Positions 35,136 to 44,502 of a DNA stretch of 64,000 nt are shown here, one piece after another. The notes below the pieces were generated by a model. It was not told where the DNA came from. It made no database searches and saw only the letters and a list, made by a program, of their open reading frames with translations. The stretch is from Clostridium drakei (GTDB lineage Bacteria; Bacillota; Clostridia; Clostridiales; Clostridiaceae). Numbering within the stretch: position 1 is the stretch's first letter; each line of letters begins with the position of its first letter. Position numbers and translations under genes: made by a program. The stretch covers positions 1-64,000 of the forward strand of contig NZ_JIBU02000008.1 of NCBI RefSeq assembly GCF_000633595.2. Direction: 5' to 3'.

Positions 35136-36476
35136 ATGTTTCCATATATACCTGTCACTCCTGAAGATGAAAAGGAAATGCTAAATAGTATTGGTTTAAA
35201 TTCATTAGATGAACTTTTTTCAGATATTCCAGAAAGCATAAAACTTAAAAGGAGTTTAAGTTTACCAGGGGGATTATCAGAATTAGAACTTTTAAGATAT
35301 TTAGATACCTTAGCTAATAAGAACTTAAGCACAAGTGAACTTACTTGCTTTTTAGGTGCAGGTGCTTATGATCATTACATTCCAGCTTTAATTAAACATA
35401 TAGTTTCAAAATCAGAATTTTATACTGCATATACACCTTACCAGGCAGAAATAAGCCAAGGGACATTACAGTGCATATTTGAATATCAAAGTATGATTTG
35501 TGAACTTACAGGACTTGATGCTGCTAATGCTTCTATGTATGATGGAGCAACTGCTTGTACAGAAGCAGCTTTAATGGCAGTAGATAGTACAAGGAAGAAG
35601 AAAATATTAGTATCCAAAACTGTTCATCCAGAAACTAGAAAGGTAGTAGAAACTTATACAAAATTTAAAGATATAGAATTGATAGAAATAGATATGGAGG
35701 ATGGAGTCACTGATTTAGAAAAATTAAAATCAGCTATAGATAACAAAACAGCTGGAGTTATATTACAAAATCCTAATTTCTTTGGAATAATAGAGGAGGT
35801 TAAAGAATTAGAAAAAATTACTCATGACAATAAGGCATTACTTATTATGAGTGTGGACCCTATATCTCTTGGCATATTGAAATCTCCAGGAGAATTAGGT
35901 GCAGATATAGCAGTTGGTGAAGGACAAAGCTTAGGAAATAATATGAGTTTTGGAGGTCCATATGTTGGCTTTATGGCAACTAAAGCAAAGCTTATGCGTA
36001 AAATGCCAGGAAGAATAGTAGGACAGACCCAAGACTTGGATGGAAGAAGAGGCTTTGTTTTAACTTTGCAAGCAAGGGAACAGCATATAAGAAGGGAAAA
36101 AGCAACTTCTAATATATGTTCAAATGAAGCTTTAAATGCCTTGGCTGCAGCGATATATCTTACTACTATGGGTAAAAAAGGAATCAAGGAAGTAGCTTAT
36201 CAAAGCACACAAAAAGCTCATTATGCCTTTAATAAAGTTATTAATTCAGGAAAGTTTAAACCTTTATTTAATAAACCTTTCTTTAAGGAATTTGCATTAG
36301 TAAGTGAAAAGGAACCGGCAATTATAAATGGTGAATTGCTGAAAAATAAAATACTTGGAGGTTATCCTTTGAGTAGAGATTATGCTTCCTATAAAAATGC
36401 ACTTCTTTTCTGCGTAACAGAGAAAAGGACAGCTCAGGAGATTGATAAATTAGTAAGTGTAATGGAGGGAGTATAA
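35136..36476 (+). CDS. gcvPA: Glycine dehydrogenase (decarboxylating) subunit 1
   Basis: This is the N-terminal half of a split P protein, 446 residues ([72 protein letters not shown]). With GcvPB it decarboxylates glycine, using PLP, and loads the H protein. The start at 35136 is set by AAGGAGG, 1 nt after the gcvH stop; ten further in-frame codons overlap gcvH. The gene stop and the gcvPB start are directly adjacent. Confidence 0.95.
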   Translation: MFPYIPVTPEDEKEMLNSIGLNSLDELFSDIPESIKLKRSLSLPGGLSELELLRYLDTLANKNLSTSELTCFLGAGAYDHYIPALIKHIVSKSEFYTAYTPYQAEISQGTLQCIFEYQSMICELTGLDAANASMYDGATACTEAALMAVDSTRKKKILVSKTVHPETRKVVETYTKFKDIELIEIDMEDGVTDLEKLKSAIDNKTAGVILQNPNFFGIIEEVKELEKITHDNKALLIMSVDPISLGILKSPGELGADIAVGEGQSLGNNMSFGGPYVGFMATKAKLMRKMPGRIVGQTQDLDGRRGFVLTLQAREQHIRREKATSNICSNEALNALAAAIYLTTMGKKGIKEVAYQSTQKAHYAFNKVINSGKFKPLFNKPFFKEFALVSEKEPAIINGELLKNKILGGYPLSRDYASYKNALLFCVTEKRTAQEIDKLVSVMEGV

Positions 36477-37937
36477 ATGAAGGAATACAATAAATTGATT
36501 TTTGAAATTTCAAAGTCAGGAAGAGTTGCTTATACGCTTCCTAAATGTGATGTAGAATGTGAGGCTGTTGAAAATTTAATTCCTAAAGATATGCTAAAGA
36601 CTAGTGATGTAGAACTCCCAGAAGTCAGTGAACCAGATGTAATAAGACATTTTACGCTTCTTGGGAATAAAAACTATGGAGTAGATAATGGCTTTTATCC
36701 TCTAGGCTCCTGTACAATGAAATACAACCCCAAAATAAATGAAGATATAGCTTCTAATCCACAATTTTTAAATATTCATCCATATCAAAGTGAGGATACC
36801 GTGCAAGGAGCACTTGAAATAATGTATGATTTGAGCAGTAAACTTTCAGAAATAGCTGGTATGGATTATGTTACACTTCAGCCAGCAGCAGGTGCTCATG
36901 GAGAGCTTACAGGACTTATGATAATTAAATCTTATCATAAAAAAAGGGGAGACTTGAAAAGAACAAAAATCATAGTTCCTGATTCTGCCCATGGAACAAA
37001 TCCTGCTAGTGCTAATGTGGCTGGTTTCACTATAGTTGAAGTAAAATCTGATAAAAAAGGACTTGTGGATATAGAATCCTTAAAATCTGTATTAAATGAT
37101 GAAATAGCAGGATTAATGTTAACAAATCCAAATACATTAGGCCTTTTTGATTCAAATATTAAATTGATATCAGATATGGTACATGAAGCAGGAGGACTTG
37201 TTTACTACGATGGTGCAAATTTAAATGCTATTATGGGAGAAGCAAGACCTGGAGATATGGGATTTGATGTAGTTCATATGAATCTTCATAAAACATTTTC
37301 AACACCACATGGAGGTGGAGGTCCAGGAAGTGGTCCTGTAGGAGTAAAAGAGAGGTTAGCTGAATTTTTGCCTATACCTATTATAGAAAAGAAAAAGGAA
37401 AAATATACTTTGAATTATGACAGGCCTTATTCTATTGGAAAAGTTAAAAGTTTTTATGGTAATTTTAATGTTATAGTAAAAGCTTACTCCTATGTGCTTA
37501 CAATGGGAGCAGAAGGACTTAAAAAAGCTAGTGACATAGCTGTATTAAATGCCAATTATATAAAAAGTAAATTAAAGGATTATTATAATCAACCTATAGA
37601 TAATATATGTAAACATGAATTTGTAATGGCAGGTTTAAAAGATGCACCTGAAGGTGTTAGTACTCTTGATGTAGCTAAAAGATTATTAGATTATGGATAT
37701 CATCCACCAACAATATATTTTCCTTTAATTATTGATAGTGCATTGATGATAGAGCCTACAGAGACAGAAAGTAAGGAAACTTTGGATGGCTTCATAGATT
37801 CTATGATAAAAATAGCTGAAGAAGCTAGAGAAAATCCTGAAATATTAGTAAATGCACCACATAACACACCAATTAAAAGATTAGATGAAGTAAAAGCTGC
37901 TAGGAATCCTGTGATCAAATATAGTAAGAAAGCTTAG
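36477..37937 (+). CDS. gcvPB: Glycine dehydrogenase (decarboxylating) subunit 2
   Basis: The 486-residue PLP-binding half of the P protein. The signature is [20 protein letters not shown], with the PLP lysine in [40 protein letters not shown] is the substrate region. The ATG immediately follows the gcvPA stop codon (TAAATG), so translation is coupled. GcvL (dihydrolipoamide dehydrogenase) is not next; a hairpin terminator follows instead. Confidence 0.96.
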   Translation: MKEYNKLIFEISKSGRVAYTLPKCDVECEAVENLIPKDMLKTSDVELPEVSEPDVIRHFTLLGNKNYGVDNGFYPLGSCTMKYNPKINEDIASNPQFLNIHPYQSEDTVQGALEIMYDLSSKLSEIAGMDYVTLQPAAGAHGELTGLMIIKSYHKKRGDLKRTKIIVPDSAHGTNPASANVAGFTIVEVKSDKKGLVDIESLKSVLNDEIAGLMLTNPNTLGLFDSNIKLISDMVHEAGGLVYYDGANLNAIMGEARPGDMGFDVVHMNLHKTFSTPHGGGGPGSGPVGVKERLAEFLPIPIIEKKKEKYTLNYDRPYSIGKVKSFYGNFNVIVKAYSYVLTMGAEGLKKASDIAVLNANYIKSKLKDYYNQPIDNICKHEFVMAGLKDAPEGVSTLDVAKRLLDYGYHPPTIYFPLIIDSALMIEPTETESKETLDGFIDSMIKIAEEARENPEILVNAPHNTPIKRLDEVKAARNPVIKYSKKA

Positions 37938-38024
37938 GTAATATACCCTAAATAGTCCACATTAAATAAGATTATAATATAAAATTGTTAAAAAAATAAT
38001 TACTAATAATAATTAATAATCTAT

Positions 38025-38069
38025 AAATAGCATTTATTTGTAAATTTAATTTCAAATAAATGCTATTTT
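38025..38069 (+). terminator. Terminator of the gcv operon
   Basis: AAATAGCATTTATTTG pairs with CAAATAAATGCTATTTT across a 12-nt loop. Confidence 0.75.
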
Positions 38070-38337
38070 GCTATGTTGCAATGTATAGCATTTTAACTGA
38101 TAATGTGAATTTACTTATTCATATATCAGAAAATGGATCAAGCAATAGTCAGTAAATACAGATAATTGCATAATATTTGGATTAAAATGGATATCATGTA
38201 TCCAAAAACGGAATAAATGCTATAAATAAATACAATAGTAAATGTTTTCAAAAATTATAGAAAAAAATGTGCCTATAATATATAATGATAATTGAAAAGA
38301 AGATTATTAAAAAACTTAATATATTAGGATGATGTTT
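38070..38337 (+). other. Promoter region between gcv and grd operons
   Basis: About 270 bp of AT-rich DNA contains two TATAAT boxes (38274-38279 and 38281-38286) that may be -10 elements for the grd riboswitch transcript. I see no clear -35 or ORF. Confidence 0.35.
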
Positions 38338-38592
38338 TCGGGAGATTAAGTATAAAACTTAACAAAGTTTTGCTTTAAGAGTTTGCTTAGCTATATATTT
38401 TAAATATATAGTATCCTTTAATGGATAGCCGAAGGAGTAAGTATTGTTTTACCGTAATAATATGAACCTCTCAGGCAAAAGGACCGAAAACGGACAAATC
38501 TCTGGGAAGCGTTAAGCACCGAAGGAGTAAATCTCTCAGGTTAAAGGACAGAGACATAAAACGGAAGTTTTATGTCTCTGTTTTTATTTTTG
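38338..38592 (+). promoter_or_regulatory. Tandem glycine riboswitch upstream of grdX, with terminator
   Basis: Aptamer 1 runs from GGGAGATTAAG (38341) through AGCCGAAGGAGTAAG and AACCTCTCAGGCAAAAGGAC to AATCTCTGGG. A shorter aptamer 2 (about 38506-38555) shows GCACCGAAGGAGTAAATCTC, then TCAGGTTAAAGGAC. A terminator (CAGAGACATAAAAC with GTTTTATGTCTCTG, then T-rich) follows at 38549-38592. It should activate glycine reductase expression when glycine is abundant. Confidence 0.92.
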
Positions 38593-38641
38593 TAAAGTAA
38601 AGCTTTACTCATGTTCAATTTTTATAAAAGGAGAGTAAAAA

Positions 38642-39019
38642 GTGGTGGAAGCAGTTATGATTATTACAAATAATCCCATGAGTAACAGTAAATTAGGTGA
38701 TGCACATGAGGTAGATTTCATAGATGGTACCACTATGGATGTGTACACAAAGGTTAGAGATTATATCCATAAAGGACATGAATTATTGACTCATCCTTTA
38801 ATGAGTAGTATTAAACCTAATGAAACTCCATATAGAACAGTGGTTATATCTAAGAATAGCCACAGTGTGGTGGATATGAAATCCTTAGGGTATATAGAAG
38901 AAGCTGTGCATACTACTGAAAAATTTTTAAAAAATTATGGAATACCCAATTGGACTAAGCAGGTAATAGAAGATTTTCAGCTTATAGATTATGATTTAGT
39001 GCAGCATGCACTGATGTAA
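38642..39019 (+). CDS. grdX: GrdX, glycine reductase cluster protein
   Basis: This small protein of 125 residues is conserved at the head of glycine reductase operons (motif VVISKNSHSVVDMKSLGYIE). Its function is unknown. GTG start, 6 nt after AAGGAGAG. trxB follows 70 nt downstream. Confidence 0.9.
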   Translation: MVEAVMIITNNPMSNSKLGDAHEVDFIDGTTMDVYTKVRDYIHKGHELLTHPLMSSIKPNETPYRTVVISKNSHSVVDMKSLGYIEEAVHTTEKFLKNYGIPNWTKQVIEDFQLIDYDLVQHALM

Positions 39020-39092
39020 TTTTAATAGCTAAATTTGTTTTTAAATATTGAAGATTTTCTGTATTAACTTTAAAAAGGTAGGAGGTAATTTT

Positions 39093-40013
39093 ATGGCACA
39101 AATTTATGAAACTATAATAATAGGAGGTGGACCAGCAGGATTATCAGCAGGGCTTTATGCAGCAAGATCTAGAATGGATACTTTAATTATTGAAAGAGCA
39201 AAGTATGGTGGACAGGCAACAACTACAGATGAATTAGAAAATTATCCAGGTTCCATAGAGGAATGTACAGGAACAACTTTAAGTAAGAGAATGAAAAAAC
39301 AGGCAGAAGATTTTGGAACAAAATTTACAAAGGATGAAATAATAGAAGTAGATTTAGAAGGTGACATAAAAGTTGTAAAAGGTAAAAAGGAAACTTATGA
39401 AGCAAAAACTATAATAATAGCTACAGGAGCAAATCCTAAACTTTCAGGCTTTAAAAATGAAATTGAACTTAGAGGAAAAGGAATTTCTTATTGTGCAACT
39501 TGTGATGCTGACTTTTTTACAGAGCTAGATGTAGCTGTTATAGGAGGAGGAGATTCCGCAATAACAGAAGCAATATATCTTACAAAATTTGCAGAAAAGG
39601 TTACAGTAATTCATAGAAGAGATGCACTAAGAGCAGCAAAATCATTACAAGAAAAAGCTTTTGCTAATCCTAAAATAGAATTTATTTGGAATTCAACTAT
39701 AGAAGAGGCTGTAGGTGATGAAATATTAGAAAAACTTATATTAAAAAATAAATTAACAGGTGAAACTAGTGAATTAAAAGTAGATGGATGCTTTGTATTT
39801 GTAGGATATGATCCAATATCATCTCTATTTGAAGGAAAATTAAATATGGAGAATGGCTATATTGTAACAGATGAAGATATGCAAACTAGTGTAGATGGAG
39901 TTTTTGCAGCAGGAGATGTAAGAAAAAAATCATTAAGGCAGGTAATAACTGCAGCAGCAGATGGAGCTATAGCAGCAACTATCGCTGAGCGTTATTTAGA
40001 AGAACATAAATAA
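39093..40013 (+). CDS. trxB: Thioredoxin reductase of the glycine reductase cluster
   Basis: The 306-residue FAD/NADPH enzyme reduces the thioredoxin encoded next door, which in turn reduces glycine reductase. FAD motif GGGPAGLSAGLYAARS, redox centre SYCATCDADF (CATC), NADPH motif [16 protein letters not shown] and the C-terminal FAAGDVRKKSLRQVITAAAD are all present. GGAGG sets the ATG; 15 further codons in frame upstream overlap no ribosome-binding site. It may also serve the gcv system, which lacks an L-protein here. Confidence 0.95.
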   Translation: MAQIYETIIIGGGPAGLSAGLYAARSRMDTLIIERAKYGGQATTTDELENYPGSIEECTGTTLSKRMKKQAEDFGTKFTKDEIIEVDLEGDIKVVKGKKETYEAKTIIIATGANPKLSGFKNEIELRGKGISYCATCDADFFTELDVAVIGGGDSAITEAIYLTKFAEKVTVIHRRDALRAAKSLQEKAFANPKIEFIWNSTIEEAVGDEILEKLILKNKLTGETSELKVDGCFVFVGYDPISSLFEGKLNMENGYIVTDEDMQTSVDGVFAAGDVRKKSLRQVITAAADGAIAATIAERYLEEHK

Positions 40014-40035
40014 AATATTTAGGAGGTCAAGAAAA

Positions 40036-40368
40036 ATGATTGAATTAAACAAAGAGAATTTTGAAAGCGAAGTTTTAACTTACACTGAAAAACCAGTATT
40101 TGTTGATTTCTGGGGAGACAAATGTGAAATATGTAAAGAACTTATGCCAGGAGTACATGGTCTAGAAGAAAAGTATGGAGATAAAATAAAGTTTTCAAGC
40201 TTAAATATAAGCACTGCAAGAAGACTTGCTATAGGACAAAAAGTATTGGGTCTACCAACAATGATAATTTATAAAGATGGAGAGAAAGCAAATACAATTA
40301 CTGCTGATAAAATTACTTCATTAGAAGATGTGGAAAGTTTTATAAAAACATATTATGACACATTATAA
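40036..40368 (+). CDS. trxA: Thioredoxin of the glycine reductase cluster
   Basis: The 110-residue protein has a thioredoxin fold with the redox site as DKCEICKELM (Cys-Glu-Ile-Cys) in place of the usual WCGPC, and the cis-proline segment GLPTMIIYKDGEKAN. Such non-standard CXXC sites are typical of the thioredoxins dedicated to glycine reductase. AGGAGG is the ribosome-binding site and trxB is 22 nt upstream. Confidence 0.93.
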   Translation: MIELNKENFESEVLTYTEKPVFVDFWGDKCEICKELMPGVHGLEEKYGDKIKFSSLNISTARRLAIGQKVLGLPTMIIYKDGEKANTITADKITSLEDVESFIKTYYDTL

Positions 40369-40373
40369 TAAAA

Positions 40374-40417
40374 AAGGACAAGATTTAGATGAAATATCAC
40401 CATCACCTTGTCAAAAA
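40374..40417 (+). terminator. Weak stem-loop after trxA
   Basis: GGACAAG near 40375 pairs with CTTGTC near 40409 across about 27 nt, followed by AAAAATT. It may attenuate rather than end the transcript. Confidence 0.3.
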
Positions 40418-40576
40418 TTAAGTAACGTTCATTAAAATCCTAATATATATAGATAAAAAATACAAGTAAAATTTAATACTATTAAAAATTAAAATAGTTA
40501 ACAATTATAACAATTAATATTATTGATAGCAATAGGAAATTTTGTACCTATTGAAATAAATTTGGAGGTGAATACT

Positions 40577-41863
40577 TTGCGTTTAGAAGTTGGAAAAATT
40601 TATGTGAAGGACATTCAATTTGGAGCTGAAACAAAAGTTGAAAGTGGAATTCTTTATGTAAACAAGGAAGAGCTGTTAAAAGAAGTAGGTGGAGATGAAA
40701 GACTTAAAAGTATTGAGTTTGACATTGCAAAACCAGGCGAAGAAACAAGAATAATACCTGTAAAAGATGTTATCGAGCCAAGAGTTAAGGTAGAAGGTAA
40801 AGGTGGTATATTCCCAGGATTTATAAGCAAAGTAGATATGGTTGGTTCGGGAAGAACTCATGTGTTAAAGGGTGCAGCTATAGTAACTACTGGAAAAATA
40901 GTTGGATTCCAAGAAGGCATTATAGATATGAGTGGTGAAGGAGCAAAATATACTCCATTTTCAAAGACAAATAACCTAGTAATAACTTGTGAACCAAAGG
41001 AAGGCATTAATCAGCATGAGCATGAAGAAGCAGTAAGAATGGTTGGATTTAAAGCTGCTACTTATATTGGACAAGCTGGAAAGGACATAAAACCAGATGA
41101 AATTAAGACATATGAAACATTGCCATTATTAGAACAAGTTAAGCAATATCCTAATCTTCCAAAAGTAATATATGTTTATATGCTCCAAAGTCAAGGACTT
41201 TTACATGACACATATGTTTATGGAGTAGATGCAAAGAAAATAATACCAACATTTATATATCCAACAGAAATGTTTGATGGAGCTATTGTAAGTGGAAACT
41301 GTGTATCTGCTTGCGATAAGAATCCAAGTTATGTTCATATGAATCATCCAGTAATTGAAGACTTATATGAGCATCATGGAAAAGATTATAATTTCTTAGG
41401 GTGTATCGTAACAAATGAGAATGTTTACCTTGCAGATAAGGAAAGATCTTCAAATTATACTGCTAAGTTAGTAGAGTATCTAGGAGCTGATGCAGTAATT
41501 ATATCAGAAGAAGGCTTTGGTAATCCGGATGCAGATTTAGTTATGAATTGTAACAAGATAAGCGATTTAGGTGTGAAAACTGTATTGATTACAGATGAAT
41601 ATGCAGGACAAGATGGAAGTTCACAATCATTAGCTGATTCAACACCAAAAGGTGATGCAGTAGTTACTGGGGGAAATGCTAATGAAGTTGTTGTATTACC
41701 ACCAATGAAAAAAATAATAGGACATCCAGAAGTAGCAAATGTAATAGCTGGAGGACATGTAGGAAGTTTAAGAGAAGACGGTTCTATAGAAGCTGAAATT
41801 CAAGTTATAACTGGAGCTACTAGTGAAGTTGGATTTAATAAATTAACAGCTAAAGGATTCTAA
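40577..41863 (+). CDS. grdE: Glycine reductase GrdE proprotein (selenoprotein B alpha/beta subunits)
   Basis: The 428-residue proprotein is processed at an internal cysteine into two subunits; the new N terminus becomes a pyruvoyl group that binds glycine as a Schiff base. The cleavage cysteine is C242 in DGAIVSGNCVSACDKNP, matching the reported position in Eubacterium acidaminophilum. TTG start 6 nt after GGAGGTG, giving MRLEVGKIYVKDI, the usual N terminus. It is in the grd operon. Confidence 0.95.
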   Translation: MRLEVGKIYVKDIQFGAETKVESGILYVNKEELLKEVGGDERLKSIEFDIAKPGEETRIIPVKDVIEPRVKVEGKGGIFPGFISKVDMVGSGRTHVLKGAAIVTTGKIVGFQEGIIDMSGEGAKYTPFSKTNNLVITCEPKEGINQHEHEEAVRMVGFKAATYIGQAGKDIKPDEIKTYETLPLLEQVKQYPNLPKVIYVYMLQSQGLLHDTYVYGVDAKKIIPTFIYPTEMFDGAIVSGNCVSACDKNPSYVHMNHPVIEDLYEHHGKDYNFLGCIVTNENVYLADKERSSNYTAKLVEYLGADAVIISEEGFGNPDADLVMNCNKISDLGVKTVLITDEYAGQDGSSQSLADSTPKGDAVVTGGNANEVVVLPPMKKIIGHPEVANVIAGGHVGSLREDGSIEAEIQVITGATSEVGFNKLTAKGF

Positions 41864-41929
41864 ATTTTAAAAATTACTAATTTAAGTAATAGGCTTTATA
41901 TAAAATTATTGAAAGAAGGGTGATTATAT

Positions 41930-42394
41930 ATGTTACAAGGGAAAAAAGTTATAGCAGTAGGAGATAGAGATGGAATACCAGGACCAGCTATTGAAGCTTG
42001 TGTTAAATCAGCTGGAGCAGAAGTGGTTTTTGCATCAACAGAGTGCTTTGTTTGAACAGCCGCAGGTGCTATGGATCTGGAGATCCAACAAAGAGTAAAA
42101 GATTTAACTGAAAAACATGGTGCAGAAAATGTAGTTGTAGTAATTGGAGGAGCTGAGGCAGAAGCTTCAGGACTTTCAGCAGAAACAGTAAGTGCTGGAG
42201 ACCCAACATTTGCAGGTCCACTTGCTGGAGTAGAGCTAGGATTGGCAGTTTACCATATAGTTGAACCAGAAATAAAAGATGAATGTGATGCTGCTGTTTA
42301 TGATGAACAGTGTGGAATGATGGAAATGGTTCTTGATGTGGATGCTATTATTGGAGAAGTTAAAACTGTAAGAGAACAATATTCAAAATTTTAA
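41930..42394 (+). CDS. grdA: Glycine reductase selenoprotein A
   Basis: The 154-residue selenoprotein carries the carboxymethyl-selenoether intermediate from selenoprotein B to protein C. An in-frame TGA at 42053-42055 encodes selenocysteine 42 in the CXXU motif [14 protein letters not shown]. Flanking codons match the family on both sides. Standard gene-calling would split or truncate it; the part after the TGA alone looks like a 107-residue ORF. AAGAAGGGTG is the ribosome-binding site. Confidence 0.95.
42073..42086 (+). promoter_or_regulatory. Putative bacterial SECIS hairpin in grdA
   Basis: GGATC, loop TGGA and GATCC form a 5-bp stem with its apical loop about 23 nt after the UGA, the location expected for a bacterial SECIS element that recruits SelB. 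Confidence 0.55.
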
Positions 42395-42468
42395 TTAGTA
42401 AAAATAATTGATCTTTAATAAAAAATAGTCTAAATATGTGAAAGTGCTAAAAAGGAGGGGAATATTAG

Positions 42469-43776
42469 ATGCTTAAAGTTGTTCATTATATAAATCAGTT
42501 TTATGGAGGCATAGGTGGAGAAGAAAAAGCAGATGTAAAACCAGAAATTAGGGAAGGTTTTGTAGGTCCTGGAATGGGGCTTAATGGATTGTTAAAAAAA
42601 GGTGATGCTGAAATTGTCGCTACAGTAGTGTGCGGTGATTCTTATTATAACGAAAATGAAAAAGAGGCTAAGGCCGAAGTATTAGACATGATTAAAAAAT
42701 ACAATCCAGATTTATTTATAGCAGGACCTGCATTTAATGCTGGAAGATATGGTGTTGCTTGTGGTTCTATAGCTAAAGAGGTTTCAGAAAAGTTAAATAT
42801 GCCAGTAGTTTCAGCTATGTATATTGAAAATCCAGGGGCGGATATGTATAAAAAAGATATATATATAGTAGAAACTAAAAATAGTGCTGCTGGTATGAGA
42901 GATGCTCTTCCTAAAATAGTAAACTTGGCATTAAAGCTTGCTAAAGGTGAAGAAATAGGATCACCTGAAGAAGAACATTTTATAGAAAGAGGAATAAGAA
43001 AAAATTATTTTCATGAAGAAAGAGGCTCAAAAAGAGCTGTTGATATGCTTATAAAGAAAATAAATGGAGAAAAATTTGTTACAGAATTTAAAATGCCTGT
43101 ATTTGATAGAGTAGATCCTGTTGCTCCAGTGGCAGATGTTTCAAAGGCAAAAATAGCTATAGTAACATCTGGTGGTATAGTTCCAAAGGGAAATCCAGAT
43201 CATATTGAATCATCAAGTGCTTCAAAGTTTGGAAAGTATGATATAGAAGGAATTGAAAACTTAACAGATGAAACTAACGAAACAGCACATGGAGGATATG
43301 ATCCGACTTATGCTAATGCTGATTCAGATAGAGTTCTTCCAGTGGATGTTCTAAGAAAGATGGAGAAAGAAGGAAAAATAGGCTCTCTTCACAGATATTA
43401 TTATTCCACTGTTGGAAATGGAACAGCTGTGGCTTCTTCCAAAAAATTTGGAGAAAATATAGCTAAAGAATTAATAGCTGACGGAGTTGATGCAGTTATA
43501 TTAACGTCTACTTGAGGAACTTGTACACGTTGCGGTGCAACAATGGTAAAAGAAATTGAACGTGCTGGACTTCCAATAGTTCACATGTGTACAGTAGTTC
43601 CAATATCTTTAACAGTAGGAGCAAACAGAATAGTTCCTACAATAGCAATACCTCATCCACTTGGAAATCCATCATTAGATGATAAGGATGAGTTTGAATT
43701 AAGATATCATTTGGTAGAGAGAGCATTAAAAGCTCTACAAACACCAGTAGACAAACAAACGGTCTTTGAAAAATAA
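42469..43776 (+). CDS. grdB: Glycine reductase selenoprotein B (GrdB)
   Basis: This is a 435-residue selenoprotein whose codon 349 is an in-frame TGA (43513-43515) in the UXXCXXC-like motif TSTUGTCTRCGATM. The selenol attacks the glycine Schiff base formed on the GrdE pyruvoyl group. Residues 1-348 and the segment after the TGA both match the family (VVHYINQFYGGIGGEEKADV; HMCTVVPISLTVGANRIVPT). AAGGAGGGG is the ribosome-binding site. A gap of more than 700 bp with two large inverted repeats separates it from grdC. Confidence 0.95.
43529..43541 (+). promoter_or_regulatory. Putative bacterial SECIS hairpin in grdB
   Basis: GTTGC, loop GGT, GCAAC form a 5-bp stem 14 nt after the UGA. The GU-containing loop resembles the E. 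coli SECIS apical loop. Confidence 0.55.
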
Positions 43777-43829
43777 AAAGAGACTAGGTACTTGAAATAA
43801 GCATATTGCAACACAAGTGAATGTAAGCG

Positions 43830-43975
43830 AAGTAACTTTCAACTGCATTCCGGCTGATATATGCTGTGAAGGAAAACTCACTTCATTAAGAAGTTCTAAT
43901 GCTTGAGATATTCAAAAATTTGTTCGAATCTTCCTTCACAACATATATCAGTCTCCATACAGTTGAAAGTTACTT
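43830..43975. repeat. Inverted-repeat element 1 between grdB and grdC
   Basis: Outer arms AAGTAACTTTCAACTG (43830) and CAGTTGAAAGTTACTT (43960-43975) match exactly. Inner arms CTGATATATGCTGTGAAGGA (43854) and its near-exact complement (43931-43951) follow after an 8-nt asymmetric break, around a 56-nt interior. There is no ORF. It sits inside the operon, so it would be transcribed as a long hairpin. Confidence 0.8.
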
Positions 43976-44167
43976 CTTAGTACATTGCGTGTACACATAA
44001 TACATATTATTGTATGACTTCCAATAAAAAGCTCAGCTTTCATAATACCTATTATCTAGATTATTTATATTTCAGCTATTTTAATAATAATCTATGGTGT
44101 AGTTTGCAAAAACAATAAATTTGTTAATTATTACCTTGTAATTATGTGTGTACACTTGAATTTGATA
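43976..44167 (+). other. AT-rich spacer between the two inverted-repeat elements
   Basis: The region has a minor hairpin (TAGATTATT near 44058 with AATAATCTA near 44087) but no ORF or recognised RNA. A short common block (GTGTACAC) at 43989 and 44149 brackets it. Confidence 0.35.
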
Positions 44168-44408
44168 GTTTTGATTTTAACTTTTATGCAGTGATATATG
44201 ATAAGTGTGGCATCACATTAGCTAAATTGTTTTAGTATTATTCTTAGTTCTAAGTTTTGGAAAGCCTTAGAACTTTAGTCTTGTTTGAGGGAACCGAGTT
44301 TGACAAAGTTCTTAGGCTTTCCAAAACTTAGAACTTTAGAATAATTAAAATATTTAGCCGTGATGACACACTTATCATATATCACGGAGTAAAAGTTAAA
44401 ATCAAAAC
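44168..44408. repeat. Inverted-repeat element 2 between grdB and grdC, with nested palindromes
   Basis: About 110-bp arms, roughly 85% complementary, extend from GTTTTGATTTTAACTTTTA to its mirror ending at 44408. The centre is TTTGAGGGAACCGAGTTTG. Each arm also folds on itself: GTTCTAAG...CTTAGAAC in the left arm, GTTCTTAG...CTTAGAAC in the right, plus GTGAT...ATCAC motifs. It could form a single long hairpin or a branched structure. No ORF is present. Confidence 0.82.
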
Positions 44409-44502
44409 TTCCACTGTATCTTGTGTAGCATAATTTTTAAAATATAGCTATTAATTAGTCTAATTTTATAGATTTCAATTAGAAATAAGGAGGGGTTTAT
44501 AA

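Noticed and set aside
35822-36187. 121-residue minus-strand ORF inside gcvPA
   Set aside because: It lies wholly within a real gene on the other strand and has no ribosome-binding site.
42071-42394. Stand-alone 107-residue ORF
   Set aside because: It is the part of grdA after the selenocysteine UGA; the same frame continues upstream to a ribosome-binding site.
43543-43776. Stand-alone 77-residue ORF
   Set aside because: It is the C-terminal part of grdB after the selenocysteine UGA.
44168-44408. Insertion sequence with transposase
   Set aside because: No ORF of useful length exists in the element on either strand.
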